DNA of 64,000 nt. Origin: Azolla pinnata (lineage: Eukaryota > Streptophyta > Polypodiopsida > Salviniales > Salviniaceae). The position numbers and the translations under genes are program-made. The stretch's first letter is position 1. Each line of letters begins with the position of its first letter. The stretch is taken from contig JBBBWG010028089.1 in assembly GCA_037176905.1 (NCBI GenBank), forward strand, positions 124,001-188,000, written 5' to 3'. Below the pieces are notes generated by a model that ran no database searches, was not told the origin of the DNA, and saw nothing but the letters and a program-made list of their open reading frames with translations. Positions 11,701-22,516 of this stretch are shown in pieces.

Positions 11701-13248
11701 GCCAAGAGAATTATCCTACACAATGACTTGGGCTTTTTATAAAGCATTCCTATATGTGCATCAGTGGTTGGTGCAATATGGATACACAATCATATACATG
11801 GGCAAATCAACGAAGGACACAACATCACATACACATCAGCAGCTGAGAATTTCATAGAGCAGAGGCATATCACGATCATGACCAAGACAAGAACTTTATT
11901 CATCCATCACACAAACTACGTAAAAAAAAAAAATTACCTTAACTAGTAGATATCTTTTCTTCACATCAATATCTTCAATAAATTCATCTACAATAGGAAT
12001 GAGTATCTTTATCCCAGCCATTTGCTTTCCATGACGTTGACGGCGAAGCTTCAACCTTGAGTCTTTAAAGGATTCAGTTGCATCCTCACTAATATCTGGA
12101 CCAACTACCTTCAAAATGTACTCGTATGGAATATCAATGTCGATATCTTCATCAACCCTTCCGATGTGAATGATTTCTTCCACCTTACCAACAACTTTGC
12201 CATCAATCTCTACATTCCATCCAAAAACATCCAAGTATCTCAAGGCAATATCGCTGGCGCTGTATGTTTTCCCACTCTCGTACTGTGAGCTTGGTCCTGC
12301 ACAAGAGCAACCACAAAGCAGTTCTCTATAGCATGATGTGAAGGTGGCAACAAGTACAGAACCTTCCTCTTCCTCAAATAATCAATGAAAATTTGCAAAG
12401 ATGACGGTGTGATACTGCATCTGGAAACAGAAACTATATATTTCACAAAAGAGACTTTCTATGGAGGACATATATGTATGCATGTATGTATAAACGTTTG
12501 TGGTTTTTATGTATTTTATATAATACATACGTGCGTGTATAAGTCTGTCTGTCTGTATGTATGTATGGATGGATGGGTGGATGGATGAATGGAATTTCAA
12601 TTGCATTATAGAATGCCCAAAAGTATGCAAAACAGGGTACAGGAATTCAAAGCTTCCACCAAAACTTACACCTTTCAACATAAGCCCACATACAAGAACA
12701 TGGTAAAATGCAATTTGCAACAGTTTTGAGGGTGAATTTACCAGGTATTCCAATAGCACTCTTGCTCTGAGAGGTCAACACTCCAGCTATACATCGGAGA
12801 TCTTCTGAATCTTGCACTACAGCCCAAGAAATGCTTTTTTCAAATTTATTTCAGGAACGAATACAACACTTTCCCTGCCTTCCAAAAAAGAAGTTCTGCA
12901 AGGCTTTCGATTCCCGGCATCAAAGTCAGCTGAGAAACATCATTCCATATATCCAGATTTTCCCGGTCGGAAACGAAAAAAGGAAAGGAGAATTCGAATA
13001 GCGAAAGAGAGAAGAAGAATTCATAATTTCTTTTCCTCCCTTTTCCTCCTTTTCCGTTTTTTCGTTTTCCTTTGGAGAGGGGCGCTGGGGAAGAGCAAGC
13101 AGAACGCATTACCATATGCTTGTCGAAGGCTCGCATAGACTGCTGCACGGCGATGGTGAGCAGAGCTCTGATGCGAAGGTGAGCATGAATATAACAGCCG
13201 CAGCGCCGCAATCAAGCTAGGGCTTCGCAAAGCAGAGCAGGAGGGCAT
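8741..13248 (-). CDS. RimM/PRC-barrel-like organelle protein with C-terminal plant helical modules
   Basis: Nine exons join in phase: complement(8741..8881, 9040..9170, 9322..9401, 10321..10391, 10627..10745, 10870..10984, 11938..12296, 12742..12816, 13113..13248), 408 residues. Residues 1-45 look like an organelle presequence. About 75-200 resembles the C-terminal PRC-barrel of the 30S maturation factor RimM: IDGKVVGKVEEI, then ILIPIVDEFIEDIDV, then the hallmark PPAGLLEL. The usual RimM N-terminal domain is not recognisable. Residues 245-292 form a plant helical module (MPTREQLLEAGRSDLV, then GGFLYVAHMLGL, then RRPNGFWDDLE). A WW-like stretch, WVKQVDAETGIVYFEN, follows near 309, with Val where the second Trp is expected. 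A second AGRWDLHHAI..GGYREVAQNLGR half-module lies near 351-378. A role in organelle ribosome assembly or RNA work is inferred. A 5' UTR exon probably ends at a GTGAGT donor near 13384. The start of exon 2 is the least certain border. Confidence 0.72.
10985..11937 (-). other. Large intron of the RimM-like gene (953 bp)
   Basis: GT at 11937-11936 and AG at 10986-10985 bound it. It contains no exon-like frame. Two copies of AAAGCAACAACTTTGAGAGG lie about 47 bp apart near 11459 and 11500. Confidence 0.6.
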
Positions 13249-13593
13249 TGCGCTGCAAGACGACCTAGGAGAGCAGCATCGTAGACGACGATCAGTTCAA
13301 GCGTGACTACCCAATCCACGGAAAACAACCAAAAGACAAAAACGGAAAAAGGAAAGAGAAGGACCGCAATCGCAAGACTCACCTGCAGAAGATCGTGGTG
13401 TCCCTTGAGAGGGGAGGGGAGGGGGAGAGAAGCATGGCTGAAGCAAAAAGGATCGGACAAGAGAAGCAGCAGAAGACGAAGACGAAGAAGAAGAAGAAGA
13501 AGAAGAAGAAGAAGAGCTGTCTTTCTGTCTTCTAAATGTTGTTGGATTTGGGGCATAAAAAATACAAAAGGATTTGGGATTTGAAGGAGAAGA

Positions 13594-14340
13594 ATTAGGG
13601 TTTAGGATTTTGGGTTTTGGGTTTTGGGTTATCTTGCGGTTATAGGGTTTAGGGTTATCTTGGGTTTTAGGGTTTATCTTGGGTTTTGGGGTTTAGGATT
13701 TAGGGTTTTGGGGTTTAGGATTTAGGGTTTTGGGGTTTAGGATTTAGGGTTTTGGGGTTTAGGATTTAGGGTTTTGGGTTTTGGGTTATCTTGTGGTTAT
13801 AGGGTTTAGGGTTTAGGGTTATCTTGTGGTTATAGAGTTATAGGGTTTAGGGTTATCTTGTGGTTTTAGGGTTTAGGATTTTGGGTTTTGGGTTTTGGGT
13901 TATCTTGCGGTTATAGGGTTTAGGGTTATCTCATGGTTATAGGGTTTAGGGTTATCTTGGGTTTTAGGGTTTAGGGTTATCTTGGGTTTTAGGGTTTTGG
14001 GTTATCTTGGGTTTTAGGGTTTAGGGTTATCTTGGGTTTTAGGATTTTGGGTTATCTTGGGTTTTAGGGTTTTGGGTTATCTTGGGTTTTAGGGTTTAGG
14101 GTTATCTTGGGTTTTAGGGTTTTGGGTTATCTTGGGGTTTTAGGGTTTAGGGTTATATTGGGTTTTAGGGTTTTGGGTTATCTTGGGGTTTTAGGGTTTT
14201 GGGTTATCTTGAGTTACACGAGCATATACCAGATTCGACTAAATGGAGGACCTGGGATTGATTGACCTTTCTCTGATCTGAACTTTGCTAGGGTTTAGGG
14301 TTTAGGGTTTAGGATTTAGGGTTTTGCGTTATCTTCGGTT
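13594..14340. repeat. Degenerate telomere-like array (TTTAGGG with TTATCTTGGG spacers)
   Basis: About 750 bp of TTTAGGG/TTTTGGG units, many joined by a GGTTATCTTGGGTTTTAGGG phrase. It begins about 350 bp upstream of the RimM-like start codon. Units vary in length and are interrupted, so this is an interstitial array and not a chromosome end. It reads CCCTAAA on the sense strand of the neighbouring gene. Confidence 0.9.
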
Positions 14341-15651
14341 ATCTTGGGTTGGTTACAGCAGCATATCCCAATCCAAACAGATCAGAAGACCCGAGACTGA
14401 TTTGGCCTGTATCCAATCTGAGGTTTTGCTGAATCGGAAATCTGGAGGCTCTGCTTTGCATCTTTACGATCTCTGATCTTGATCGCATGCCACAATTGGA
14501 GGTTTAGTAGTAAAGATCTCTGATCTTGATCGCATGCTACAGTTGGAGGTTTAGCAGCCGCGTTGGTTTTCGCCTCCTCTTCGCAACTCTTCACGCGAAA
14601 GTTGGAAGTTCAATAGCTGTGTTACTTGTGCTTCTGGTGGGGCCTTTTTTTTAAAACATCTCGAGAATATAGCTCCGCGTGTAATCTTTGCAAACATGTG
14701 GCTACATCTTTGGGGAGAATTACCAGAAAAACTCCTAATGAATGTATTAATTACATTGTAATGCCTACTAGAATTAGAAGTTACAAATTAACGCCCAGTT
14801 TTTTCGTCGATCGATTGATTCCTAATCGATTCTATCCTTCTCTTACAAACCACTTCCATCTATCACTTCTCATGTTGATTGACTCATAAATCTTCCCATT
14901 GCTACTTACTAATTGCTTCTTACTTCCTACATCCTATTTACTGTTCGATTCCCTGTATTTCGATTAACAGAAGTTAATAATCTCCGAATCTGATTAGTTC
15001 GGCGTTGATCAATTACTTGGGCACTAATTTTCAGCACTAATTTTCATCTATCACTTCTCATGTTCATTGATTCATAATCTTCCCACAGCTATTTACAGAT
15101 CGCTTCTTACTTCCTACATCCTATTTACTGTTCGATTCCCTATGTTTCGATTCACAGAAGCTAAATAATCTCAGAATGTAATTAATTCGGTGTTGATCAA
15201 TTAATTCGGCACTAATTTTCAGCAAGAGATCAAACTTGGCATTAAAATCTGTAATTTCTAGTTTTAGTAGGCGTTGAAATGTAAGTAATAAAATGCAATT
15301 ACTTCCAACATTGAACAACAATGCAGATCAGCCAACCGCAAATCTTCATTTTGAATTTTCTCTTCCTATTGTCCTTAAGAAACCTGCGATTCGGATCAAA
15401 AGTAATGGTAAAGTCAAGATTCTAGTTTCTGAAGAAGGCTCATGCCATGAAGCCTAGATGATGCAGAGTGAAGAACATTTTTGGGAACTATATATGTTAA
15501 GTCCTTTTGAATCAAGATCACATTTCTGAACAATGCCTTTGCACATTGCCAAAATGATAAAAGGAGAATAGTAGATGGAGTTTTACATTACTTTTGCAGA
15601 GGTAGAGAAGAGCAATGTTTCCCCCCTTCTTGGGCATTTTGTCCACAATGA
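14341..15651. repeat. Intergenic region with a ~188-bp tandem duplication
   Basis: No gene seen. Copies at about 14858-15045 and 15046-15222 share ATCTATCACTTCTCATGTT, ACTTCCTACATCCTATTTAC and TTCGGCACTAATTTTC-like phrases. A member of a dispersed repeat family lies just before (about 14745-14800). Near 14510-14570 and 14465-14500 the phrase ATCTCTGATCTTGATCGCAT occurs twice. Confidence 0.7.
14745..14800. repeat. Dispersed repeat family member (ACGCCTA..TACAAATTAACGCC)
   Basis: The phrase GAAGTTACAAATTAACGCCC, preceded by ATGCCTACTAGAATTA, matches phrases near 40165-40195, 53130-53180, 53805-53845 and 54135-54175. No coding capacity or terminal repeats seen. It may be a fragment of an unclassified interspersed element. 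Confidence 0.55.
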
Positions 15652-18140
15652 CTAGATTAAGAAATCTTGGTCACCCGAAAGCTTGTCACGCAATCTTCTG
15701 AAAAATTCTTCTCCTTTCAACTCCCCTGAGCCTTGCCAAACTTCATGCCTAACATATAGAGCACTTGCACCTGCATTTTTCATCTCCAGTGCTTCCTCTA
15801 TAGACATTATCCCCTGAAATTTAGCCCACACACAAGAATGAGAATTCCACCCATCGCATTTCTCTTGTTTCTAAAAGCTGCAAACATACCACAATAACCT
15901 CAGCCTCATTTGGAATCTCTTTAAGTAAAGACTTGGCTACATCCTCCCGAAAGCCCGGTAATGATAGCTGCAACATAATTGACAGTATGAGTGGCGTATT
16001 TATTAGAAACATTGGTATTATTCATATGCATTATATGCTAAAAAAATACATTTAATCTTGTTACAGGACAGACTAGTACCGCTAGCTTGATCGATAAGTT
16101 TATCCCATATACCAAAACTCCCATTTTTGACACTGCTTCTAGCTCCTTGAGGTTCACAATCTGCCAAACACAGTAAGCTTTGAAGAAAAGGGCATTCTGT
16201 GAAGAGACTAAAATTAAAGACCTCTACTACAATCTGCACAGATTATGAGACAAGGCCTATAGATTGGGATAGTCTGAGCATCATCATCAGTTGCAGTACA
16301 TATTTTTCTATACAAAGTATACTTGTAAACTTTGAAATAGAGCACCGACGCAAATACCTCGACAATGGGGTCCAACCCTAAAGACAAAGCATATCTAAGT
16401 ATCCCTGGCAAACCTGTAAGCTTCCACAAAACAGTCATTTCCTGTTATAGAAAACCATATAGTTTTATAATGAATCTAAACGTCAGTACCCTTTTGGAGC
16501 ACAGCATATACAGTATTAAGCGCAGATGCCCCTGCCTCCCTTGTCTCAGAAACCTGTCAGCATTACGATAAGCAAACCATTTTGCAGTAGAAAGCCTGAA
16601 TAATTGAAGTTGGAGGAGAAGAAGACCTGCAATGGATGGAGAATCCAATCTGCCCGAATAACTGGTATTTGCAAAGCTGCAGGGTGTTCACTTGACCTCA
16701 ATGAATAGAGCTAGTGAACTATCATGCGGACAAGCACAAAAGAAAGTTCAAACACCTGAAGGATGGATGCAAAATGCAATTTGCACCTCAAAAATATGTA
16801 ACTGGTTCAATATCCACCATAAGGGGGTTCTTGTTTAAACACGAATCCATGCCAACATTCAGACATCCAAATAGATTGAGGTACAGTAGGATCATGAATC
16901 CCATATTATACTGTAGTATTGTAGAAGGGAAACTCATCAATATCCGCTATGAGGGGGGTCTTACTTAAACACAAATCCATGCCAACATTCAGACATTCAA
17001 ACTGATTAGGATCATGAATTTAATATAGATACTGTAGTATTGTAGAAGGGAAACTCATCAATGGGCTGGTTTTTGTTTACATAATCAGTATCAACATATA
17101 TTGGCTTATAGCTATAAGGTCTTGGGTGTGTTTTCTCAAGCTTTTTGTTCATCTACAATTTAGGGTTATCACTTTGACTCGTATCTGTATTCTCTCTCTC
17201 TCTCACACACGCACTCTCTCTTCCAACCATTCAAAGTACACTACACTTTCAACATGTAGTTTCATTCACCCAGTGACATTTACCGACATGGTAAAAGAAA
17301 ATGAATTTTTCCTAAGAATTTCTACCAAAATGAACTGAAAATGATGCCTTTATTGATGGACTTTTGAGCCAGGACTATTTCATTGACTATATTTCTGAGA
17401 TGCTTGTATTGAGTTAGAAAGATTAATCACCTAAACTGAGTAGACTAGTGGTTGGATGCAATACAAATTTGTGAGTCTACTCTACACATTTTGCATGATA
17501 TACGTTGTATAGCATCCTCTTTTCTCTCTCTCTCTCTCATATAAAAACACAATAACTCGTAACGCTCTTGATTTTTATGAATAAAAGGGAAGACTTACCA
17601 TTGCTAACTGCAGCAAGATCAGCTAATCCGTTTGGAGACATCTCCTCATCGGTGCAGACAGCAATCGCATCAACACCTAAAGCAAATTCTCACAAAAGCA
17701 ATGAAGTATCAATCGTGAGGAAAGAAGAGAACTGAAAATCCTTCATACACTGACCAAGAAAAAGAGCCTTATTCCGATGAGGAGAAGAGGAAACAAGAAA
17801 AGGAACCTGATTGCAGGCATCCTCGGCATCGCTGGGCAAGAGAATCGGGCGATTCTTCCGGGTCAATCCTGGCGACTTCAGCGATGACGGAGACACGCGG
17901 CCGGTTGGATCGGATGGATCTGACGAGGGCATGAGGGCTGGGGGAAGGGGGTGTGGAGAGGAGCCTGGTTTGGAGCTCTTCTGGTTGGAGGGAGCTGAGC
18001 CGAGCTTGGAGGGCGCGCTGCTTGCTGAGCAGGATGTCCTTGAGGCCACGCTGCTGGGGAGGGGGGCGACCGGAATTAGGGTTAGGGTTATCGATTTCTG
18101 CTTTCACAGCGACAGTCGCCATAGCCAGGTGCAGAGCCAT
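15652..18140 (-). CDS. Indole-3-glycerol-phosphate synthase-like TIM barrel, probably catalytically dead
   Basis: Eight exons join in phase: complement(15652..15813, 15890..15967, 16080..16160, 16358..16413, 16490..16553, 16627..16676, 17599..17676, 17807..18140), 300 residues. The order of strands follows TrpC/IGPS: LKDILLSK, VIAEVAR (residue ~85), VDAIAVCTDEE (~113), IPVIRADWILHPLQ (~141), AGASALNTVYAVL, PIVEIVNLKELE (~192), YGINLS (~212), GIMSIEEALEMKNAGASALY (~248). True IGPS closes the indole ring of CdRP in tryptophan synthesis. Here the lysine of E-x-K is Ala90, the lysine of RKDFI is Ala146, the second Asn of INNR is Leu, and the SESG glutamate region reads VIVGIM. The substrate cannot be processed by the known mechanism, so a binding or regulatory role is inferred. 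The N terminus is plastid-like. Start at 18140; Met7 (18122) is the alternative. Residues NPNPN near 18 are encoded by a telomere-like hexamer. Confidence 0.82.
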
Positions 18141-18159
18141 AGCCAGAAACAGGGGATAT

Positions 18160-18375
18160 GGATGTATGCATGCATGCATGTATGTATGGATGCAATGGTG
18201 CATGCATGCATGCATGTATAGGCATGTTCCACCGCATGTGCATCATGCATGTGCATAGTGTATGGGCATGTACATTGCCCATGAATGTATGGAGAATGGG
18301 CAATGCATGCATGCATAGGTATGTTCCCACATGCATGTATGTGCACATGTGTATGAATGCATGGAGTACATTGTA
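18160..18375. repeat. ATGC/GTAT alternating tract in the IGPS-like promoter
   Basis: About 200 bp of ATGCATGC, GTATG and related steps begins 20 bp upstream of the start codon and so covers the expected promoter or 5' UTR. It is the same kind of sequence as at 1500-2520 and 63155-63500. Confidence 0.85.
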
Positions 18376-18384
18376 ACCTCGTGA

Positions 18385-18795
18385 TGAGTGATACATAGAT
18401 AGCTAGATCTAGCTAGAACAGTTTCCAGAAGAAATAGTGGAAGAATATATATAGATTGCTAGATCTGGCTAGAATTACCAGAAGAAATAGTGGAAGAGTA
18501 TATATAGACTGCTAGCTCTAGCTAGAACAGTTTCCAAAGAAACAGTTGGAAGAGTATATATAGACTGCTAGATCTAGCTAGAACAAATAGTGGAAGAGTA
18601 TATATAGACTGCTAGATCTAGCTAGAACAGTTTCCAGAAGAAATAGTGGAAGAGTATATATTGACTGCTAGATCTAGCTAGAATTTCCAGAAGAAATAGT
18701 GGAAGAGTATATATGTAGACTGCTAGATCTAGCTAGAACACTGAATCTAGCTAGACACAGTTTCCAGAAGAAATATTGGAAGAGTATATATTCAT
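18385..18795. repeat. ~60-bp minisatellite carrying the palindrome CTAGATCTAG
   Basis: About seven copies of a 45-65 bp unit with GCTAGATCTAGCTAGAACAG, then TTTCCAGAAGAAATAGTGGA, then AGAGTATATATAGACT. Each unit holds a perfect or near-perfect CTAGATCTAG palindrome and a TATATA. It begins some 245 bp upstream of the IGPS-like start. Confidence 0.9.
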
Positions 18796-19496
18796 CCTTT
18801 GACAAGATTATATACTTTTTATAGGTTAAAATTTCCGAATGTTTTACCTGGTCATGTCCACTTTCAAATGGAAACAGATAGCTAGCTCTACACATCACAT
18901 GGGTTTTGATTGAAGTTGAACAATGGAATGGCAAGACTGATATCATATGTTAAGCAGCTCTCTGTAGCCCATTATGCTGTATTTTCACCCCACTTTGCTC
19001 TGTTAAAAACCTAATGTGTCAGCTCCACACTCAAATTATAAGATTGATAATGGTCATTGGGCATATATACCCTTAATCCCATGTTAGTTCAGCTTTTATT
19101 TCATTGCTGGTCTAAATCTGATCAGGAAAAACTGTGGTTAGACATCCTCATGTTTCATGGAACATACATTTACAGCTTCGATTCCGAATCTGGACCCATA
19201 AGCGAATATTGGCTATTCACTCTTTCCAATGAAAAAAATCCATTTTTTTTTTTTATGGCTTTGGACTGAAGAATCAAGCTAGACTCACTGCAGTCTAAAT
19301 CTTATCAGGAAAACCTGTGTTATTCTTGTAAGACATCATGTTTCATGCATACACACATAGGCATTTAGGGCTTTGATTCTGAATCTGGCATGCAAACCCA
19401 GAAGCAAATATCGGTTATCAATTCTTTAAACTGGAAATCCACTTTTTTTTTTCTTTATGGCTTTGGACTGAAGAATCAAGCTAAACTCACTGCAGC
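18796..19496. repeat. Intergenic with a ~183-bp tandem duplication reaching the VOC stop codon
   Basis: Copies at 19111-19293 and 19294-19497 share TCTAAATCTKATCAGGAAAA at the left and ATGGCTTTGGACTGAAGAAT followed by CTCACTGCAG at the right. The second copy ends on the last codons of the VOC gene, so part of that 3' UTR has been duplicated. Two short T runs lie inside. No other gene seen. Confidence 0.75.
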
Positions 19497-22098
19497 CTAA
19501 TCCACAACTGTATACTTTGCAAAGAGGTTATTAGGGTTTGTCATGGCCTTGAATTCCAAGGAATTTCCGCTTTGGTCTTTGAAGAACATGGTCCACTGCA
19601 AAATGTTCACATCGAGAAGCAAGTTAGGTATGGAAGTTATCCCAAAGCATAATAGCATTGATGATGCCATATATTTTTCTATGTTCAGCAGCTTATTTCA
19701 ATTACCTGCTCACCAGGCTGGCCACTGAATCGAATGTGTGGTTCAATTATGAACTTGATACCTCTAGCTTTGACTTGTTCTGCTAGATCGAGGAAATCAT
19801 GCACTGACATAGCAAGCCCAAAGTGAGGCACAGGAACCGCATCACCATCTGTCATAACATGGCAAATGTTATAATACTAACACGAACAAGGAGCATATCC
19901 CACTTATTACCTTGTCATTTTTGGGTCTCAAACCCCAACTCTTAGCTCGTTATTGAGCCTCTTTCTATACTTTATGCGATTCCAGACTTTAGTTTTACCT
20001 ATATTCTTCAATGGTTTATGATTTTAGGGGTTCAGCATTTCAACAAAGATTCTTGTAGGTTTTTTTTTTGGGGAGGGGGGGGTTGAAGTTAAGAACTTCA
20101 TCCAACTTCAATCTTCTCGGCTAGACAGCCTAAGTCATATAATCGATACACGTTAGTATAAGAAAGGGTAACAGAAACCTTAATAGCTACCGTCATAGTG
20201 CATTATCAAATCCTATTCCATCAATGCTAAAAGCTCAAAAAACAAACATTGGTGAGTAATTTTCACAGGGAAATCTTCTGGTTCTTTTGAGACTTCGTTT
20301 TAGATTCAAAATGTTACATTACAAGCACACGCTAGGGAAGAATGAACCGATTTGAGATGCCACTCACCCACAGCATTTTCTGCACTTTCAGCATTGTAGC
20401 CAGCTACATGATGACAAACCAGCTGCACTGACGCATAATGTTTTTTCAGTTATCCTAACCCAAATTCATATCGAGGGCAAACAACTCATACAAAGAAAGA
20501 AAAACACAGAAATCAAATGCTACAAAATACATTACAACAAATAGCTGTACAAAGCAAAACCAGAACAAAAAACCATGTCACAAAATACTTTATAGAAACG
20601 ATGGCATGAATCAGGTTAATTTTCCTCTATCTTACCTGATGCCCATAAAGATTGAAATCTACCCAGGTCTTGGAAGAGCGGCCTTCAGGCAAGCCTAGGA
20701 TCCTAACTTGACCAACAGGAAAAAATGAAATCTGATAGATCAAGGCATTTAAAACATCTAGAAAAAACAGACTTTTCAAACATTCCTTTCAGCATTATAA
20801 TTTACCCTCCATAGAATTCTCTTGCAGCTCGTATATCATGAACAGGGATAGCTAGATGAAAAGGCATTACTTGGAAAGCTTTTACATCTTTCTCAACGCT
20901 TGCTGATATATTGATGCTTGGGAACCCTTTTGCAGATGTACTAAATCAAAAGAAAAAAGGGATAAGGAAAACTCGTATGAATTACACTTTCATATTGCTA
21001 TAAATGATCTAGAGATTAACTCAATAAATGAATCCTCACGTGTGAGACAAACCAGTGCTTCAGAGGTCCAGAGCAGAAATAGGTAATTCAACATAAGAAT
21101 GAGGAAAATATAGATGTGAACATTTCTGTACAACTCCATAACTTGTTGGGTTTAGAGGGCACAAGAATTTCCCTTGAATCCTGGAAACGTTTTGACAGAA
21201 TCCTGGATTCAAAAACCCGGACCTTGAAATATTTGGTGGCGTCTTAAGATTCAAAACCGTAATCTTGAAGTGTTTGGTGGCATCCTAGATTCAGAATCCC
21301 GACCTTGGGAGCATTTGAAGGCATCCTGGATTCAAAAACCTGAGCTTGGAGCATTTGAAGGCATCTTAGATTCAGAATCCTGACCTTGGGAGAATTTGAG
21401 GGCATCCTAGATTCAAAACCCTGAGCTTGGAGCATTTGAAGGCATCCGAGATTCAAAATCCTGACCTTGGGAGAATTTGAGGGCGTCCTAGATTCAAAAC
21501 CCTGATCTTGGAGCATTCAAAGGAATCCTAAATTCAAGACCCTGACCTTGAATCTTTTGGAGGCATCCTAGATTCAAAACCCTGATCTTGGAGCATTCAA
21601 AGGAATCCTAAATTCAAGACCCTGACCTTGAATCTTTTGGAGNNNNNNNNNNNNNNNNNNNNNNNNNNNNNNNNNNNNNNNNNNNNNNNNNNNNNNNNNN
21701 NNNNNNNNNNNNNNNNNNNNNNNNNNNNNNNNNNNNNNNNNNGCATACTAGATTCAAAACCCTAACCTTCAACCTTGATGGAAATCCTAGACTCTACACA
21801 CATCATACCTACGTTTTCATTGGGAGCAAAATCATCCAACTACCATCGCCCTTTTACAGGGCTACTCCGAGAAAGCTCAAAGAAGAAGACGACGAAAGAA
21901 AAGGGGAGGAAAACACCAAGAAACTGATCGGGGCATCAGGAATTCGGGCCACGCTGACCTGAAACAGCTAGAAGCATCGACATGGGAGCTTCGGAAGATC
22001 GACCGGGTGCTTGGGCAGTGGTGCAGGGAGGCAATGGAAGGCGTCGCCCAGCTCCTCAGAGAAATGGAAGGGCTTCTGAAGGGCAGTGCAAGGGCCAT
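19497..22098 (-). CDS. Glyoxalase / VOC superfamily protein, plastid-like
   Basis: Six exons join in phase: complement(19497..19595, 19706..19848, 20368..20422, 20636..20702, 20806..20940, 21959..22098), 212 residues. Residues 1 to about 47 form a Ser/Arg-rich likely transit peptide. Two beta-alpha-beta-beta-beta modules follow: PFHLAIPVHDIRAAREFYGG (~74-93) and PHFGLAMSVHDFLDLAEQ (~143). The end reads WTMFFKDQSGNSLEFKAMTN. The His of HLAI, the His of PHFGLAM and the Glu of SLEFK are the expected metal-binding positions of the vicinal-oxygen-chelate fold. Such proteins act on methylglyoxal adducts or as dioxygenases; the substrate here is not known. It is divergent from the PPR gene with 418 bp between the start codons. 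Intron 1 (1018 bp) is inflated by a minisatellite and contains an assembly gap, so its size is uncertain. Confidence 0.88.
21230..21800. repeat. Minisatellite in intron 1 of the VOC gene
   Basis: Units of about 40 bp, in places pairing into an 80-bp double unit, repeat phrases such as CCTAGATTCAAAACCCTGAT and CTTGGAGCATTTGAAGGCAT. A 100-N gap at 21643-21742 interrupts the array, so copy number is unknown. Confidence 0.9.
21643..21742. other. Assembly gap (100 N)
   Basis: Placeholder gap inside the intronic minisatellite. Confidence 0.99.
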
Positions 22099-22516
22099 GT
22101 CGATCCCGAGCTATGGCTTTCTTTCTTCCTCTGCAGGGGGCAGGAATCTGCATGTTGTGGGCGATTTCCATTGCATTCTAGGTACATGTACAGATGTATT
22201 CTACCCGTATGTCCACACTATACGTATACGTATGCGTATATCTATCTTTGTTCTGTGCGTAGATCCCCCTGATCCTCAGGTCTCTCGAGATGTGCAGCGA
22301 TGGAGCCATGGAGGAGCACGGATACGGTGGAATCAACCCTAACCCCTCTTCCTGCCGCTCCCACAGCCTCCCCACTGCTCCTCCACGGCCTCTTCTTCAC
22401 CTCCACCGCGCAGGAATCGCTGCCCATCGATCCCTTCTCCTCCGTGCATCCGATTCAAGCAAACCTCGGCTTCGATCCATGGTTTCTGGGGCGATCTGGG
22501 CTTAGAAAGGCGCGAG
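22099..22516. promoter_or_regulatory. Shared divergent promoter region, VOC gene / PPR gene
   Basis: 418 bp separate the two start codons, so both promoters and 5' UTRs must lie here. No clear TATA box can be assigned; a TACGTATACGTATGCGTATA tract sits near 22220. Co-regulation is only an inference from spacing. Confidence 0.5.

Noticed and set aside
13594-14340. True chromosome end or recent telomere fusion
   Set aside because: The array is degenerate, spacer-rich and flanked by ordinary genes on both sides; several similar arrays occur in the window.
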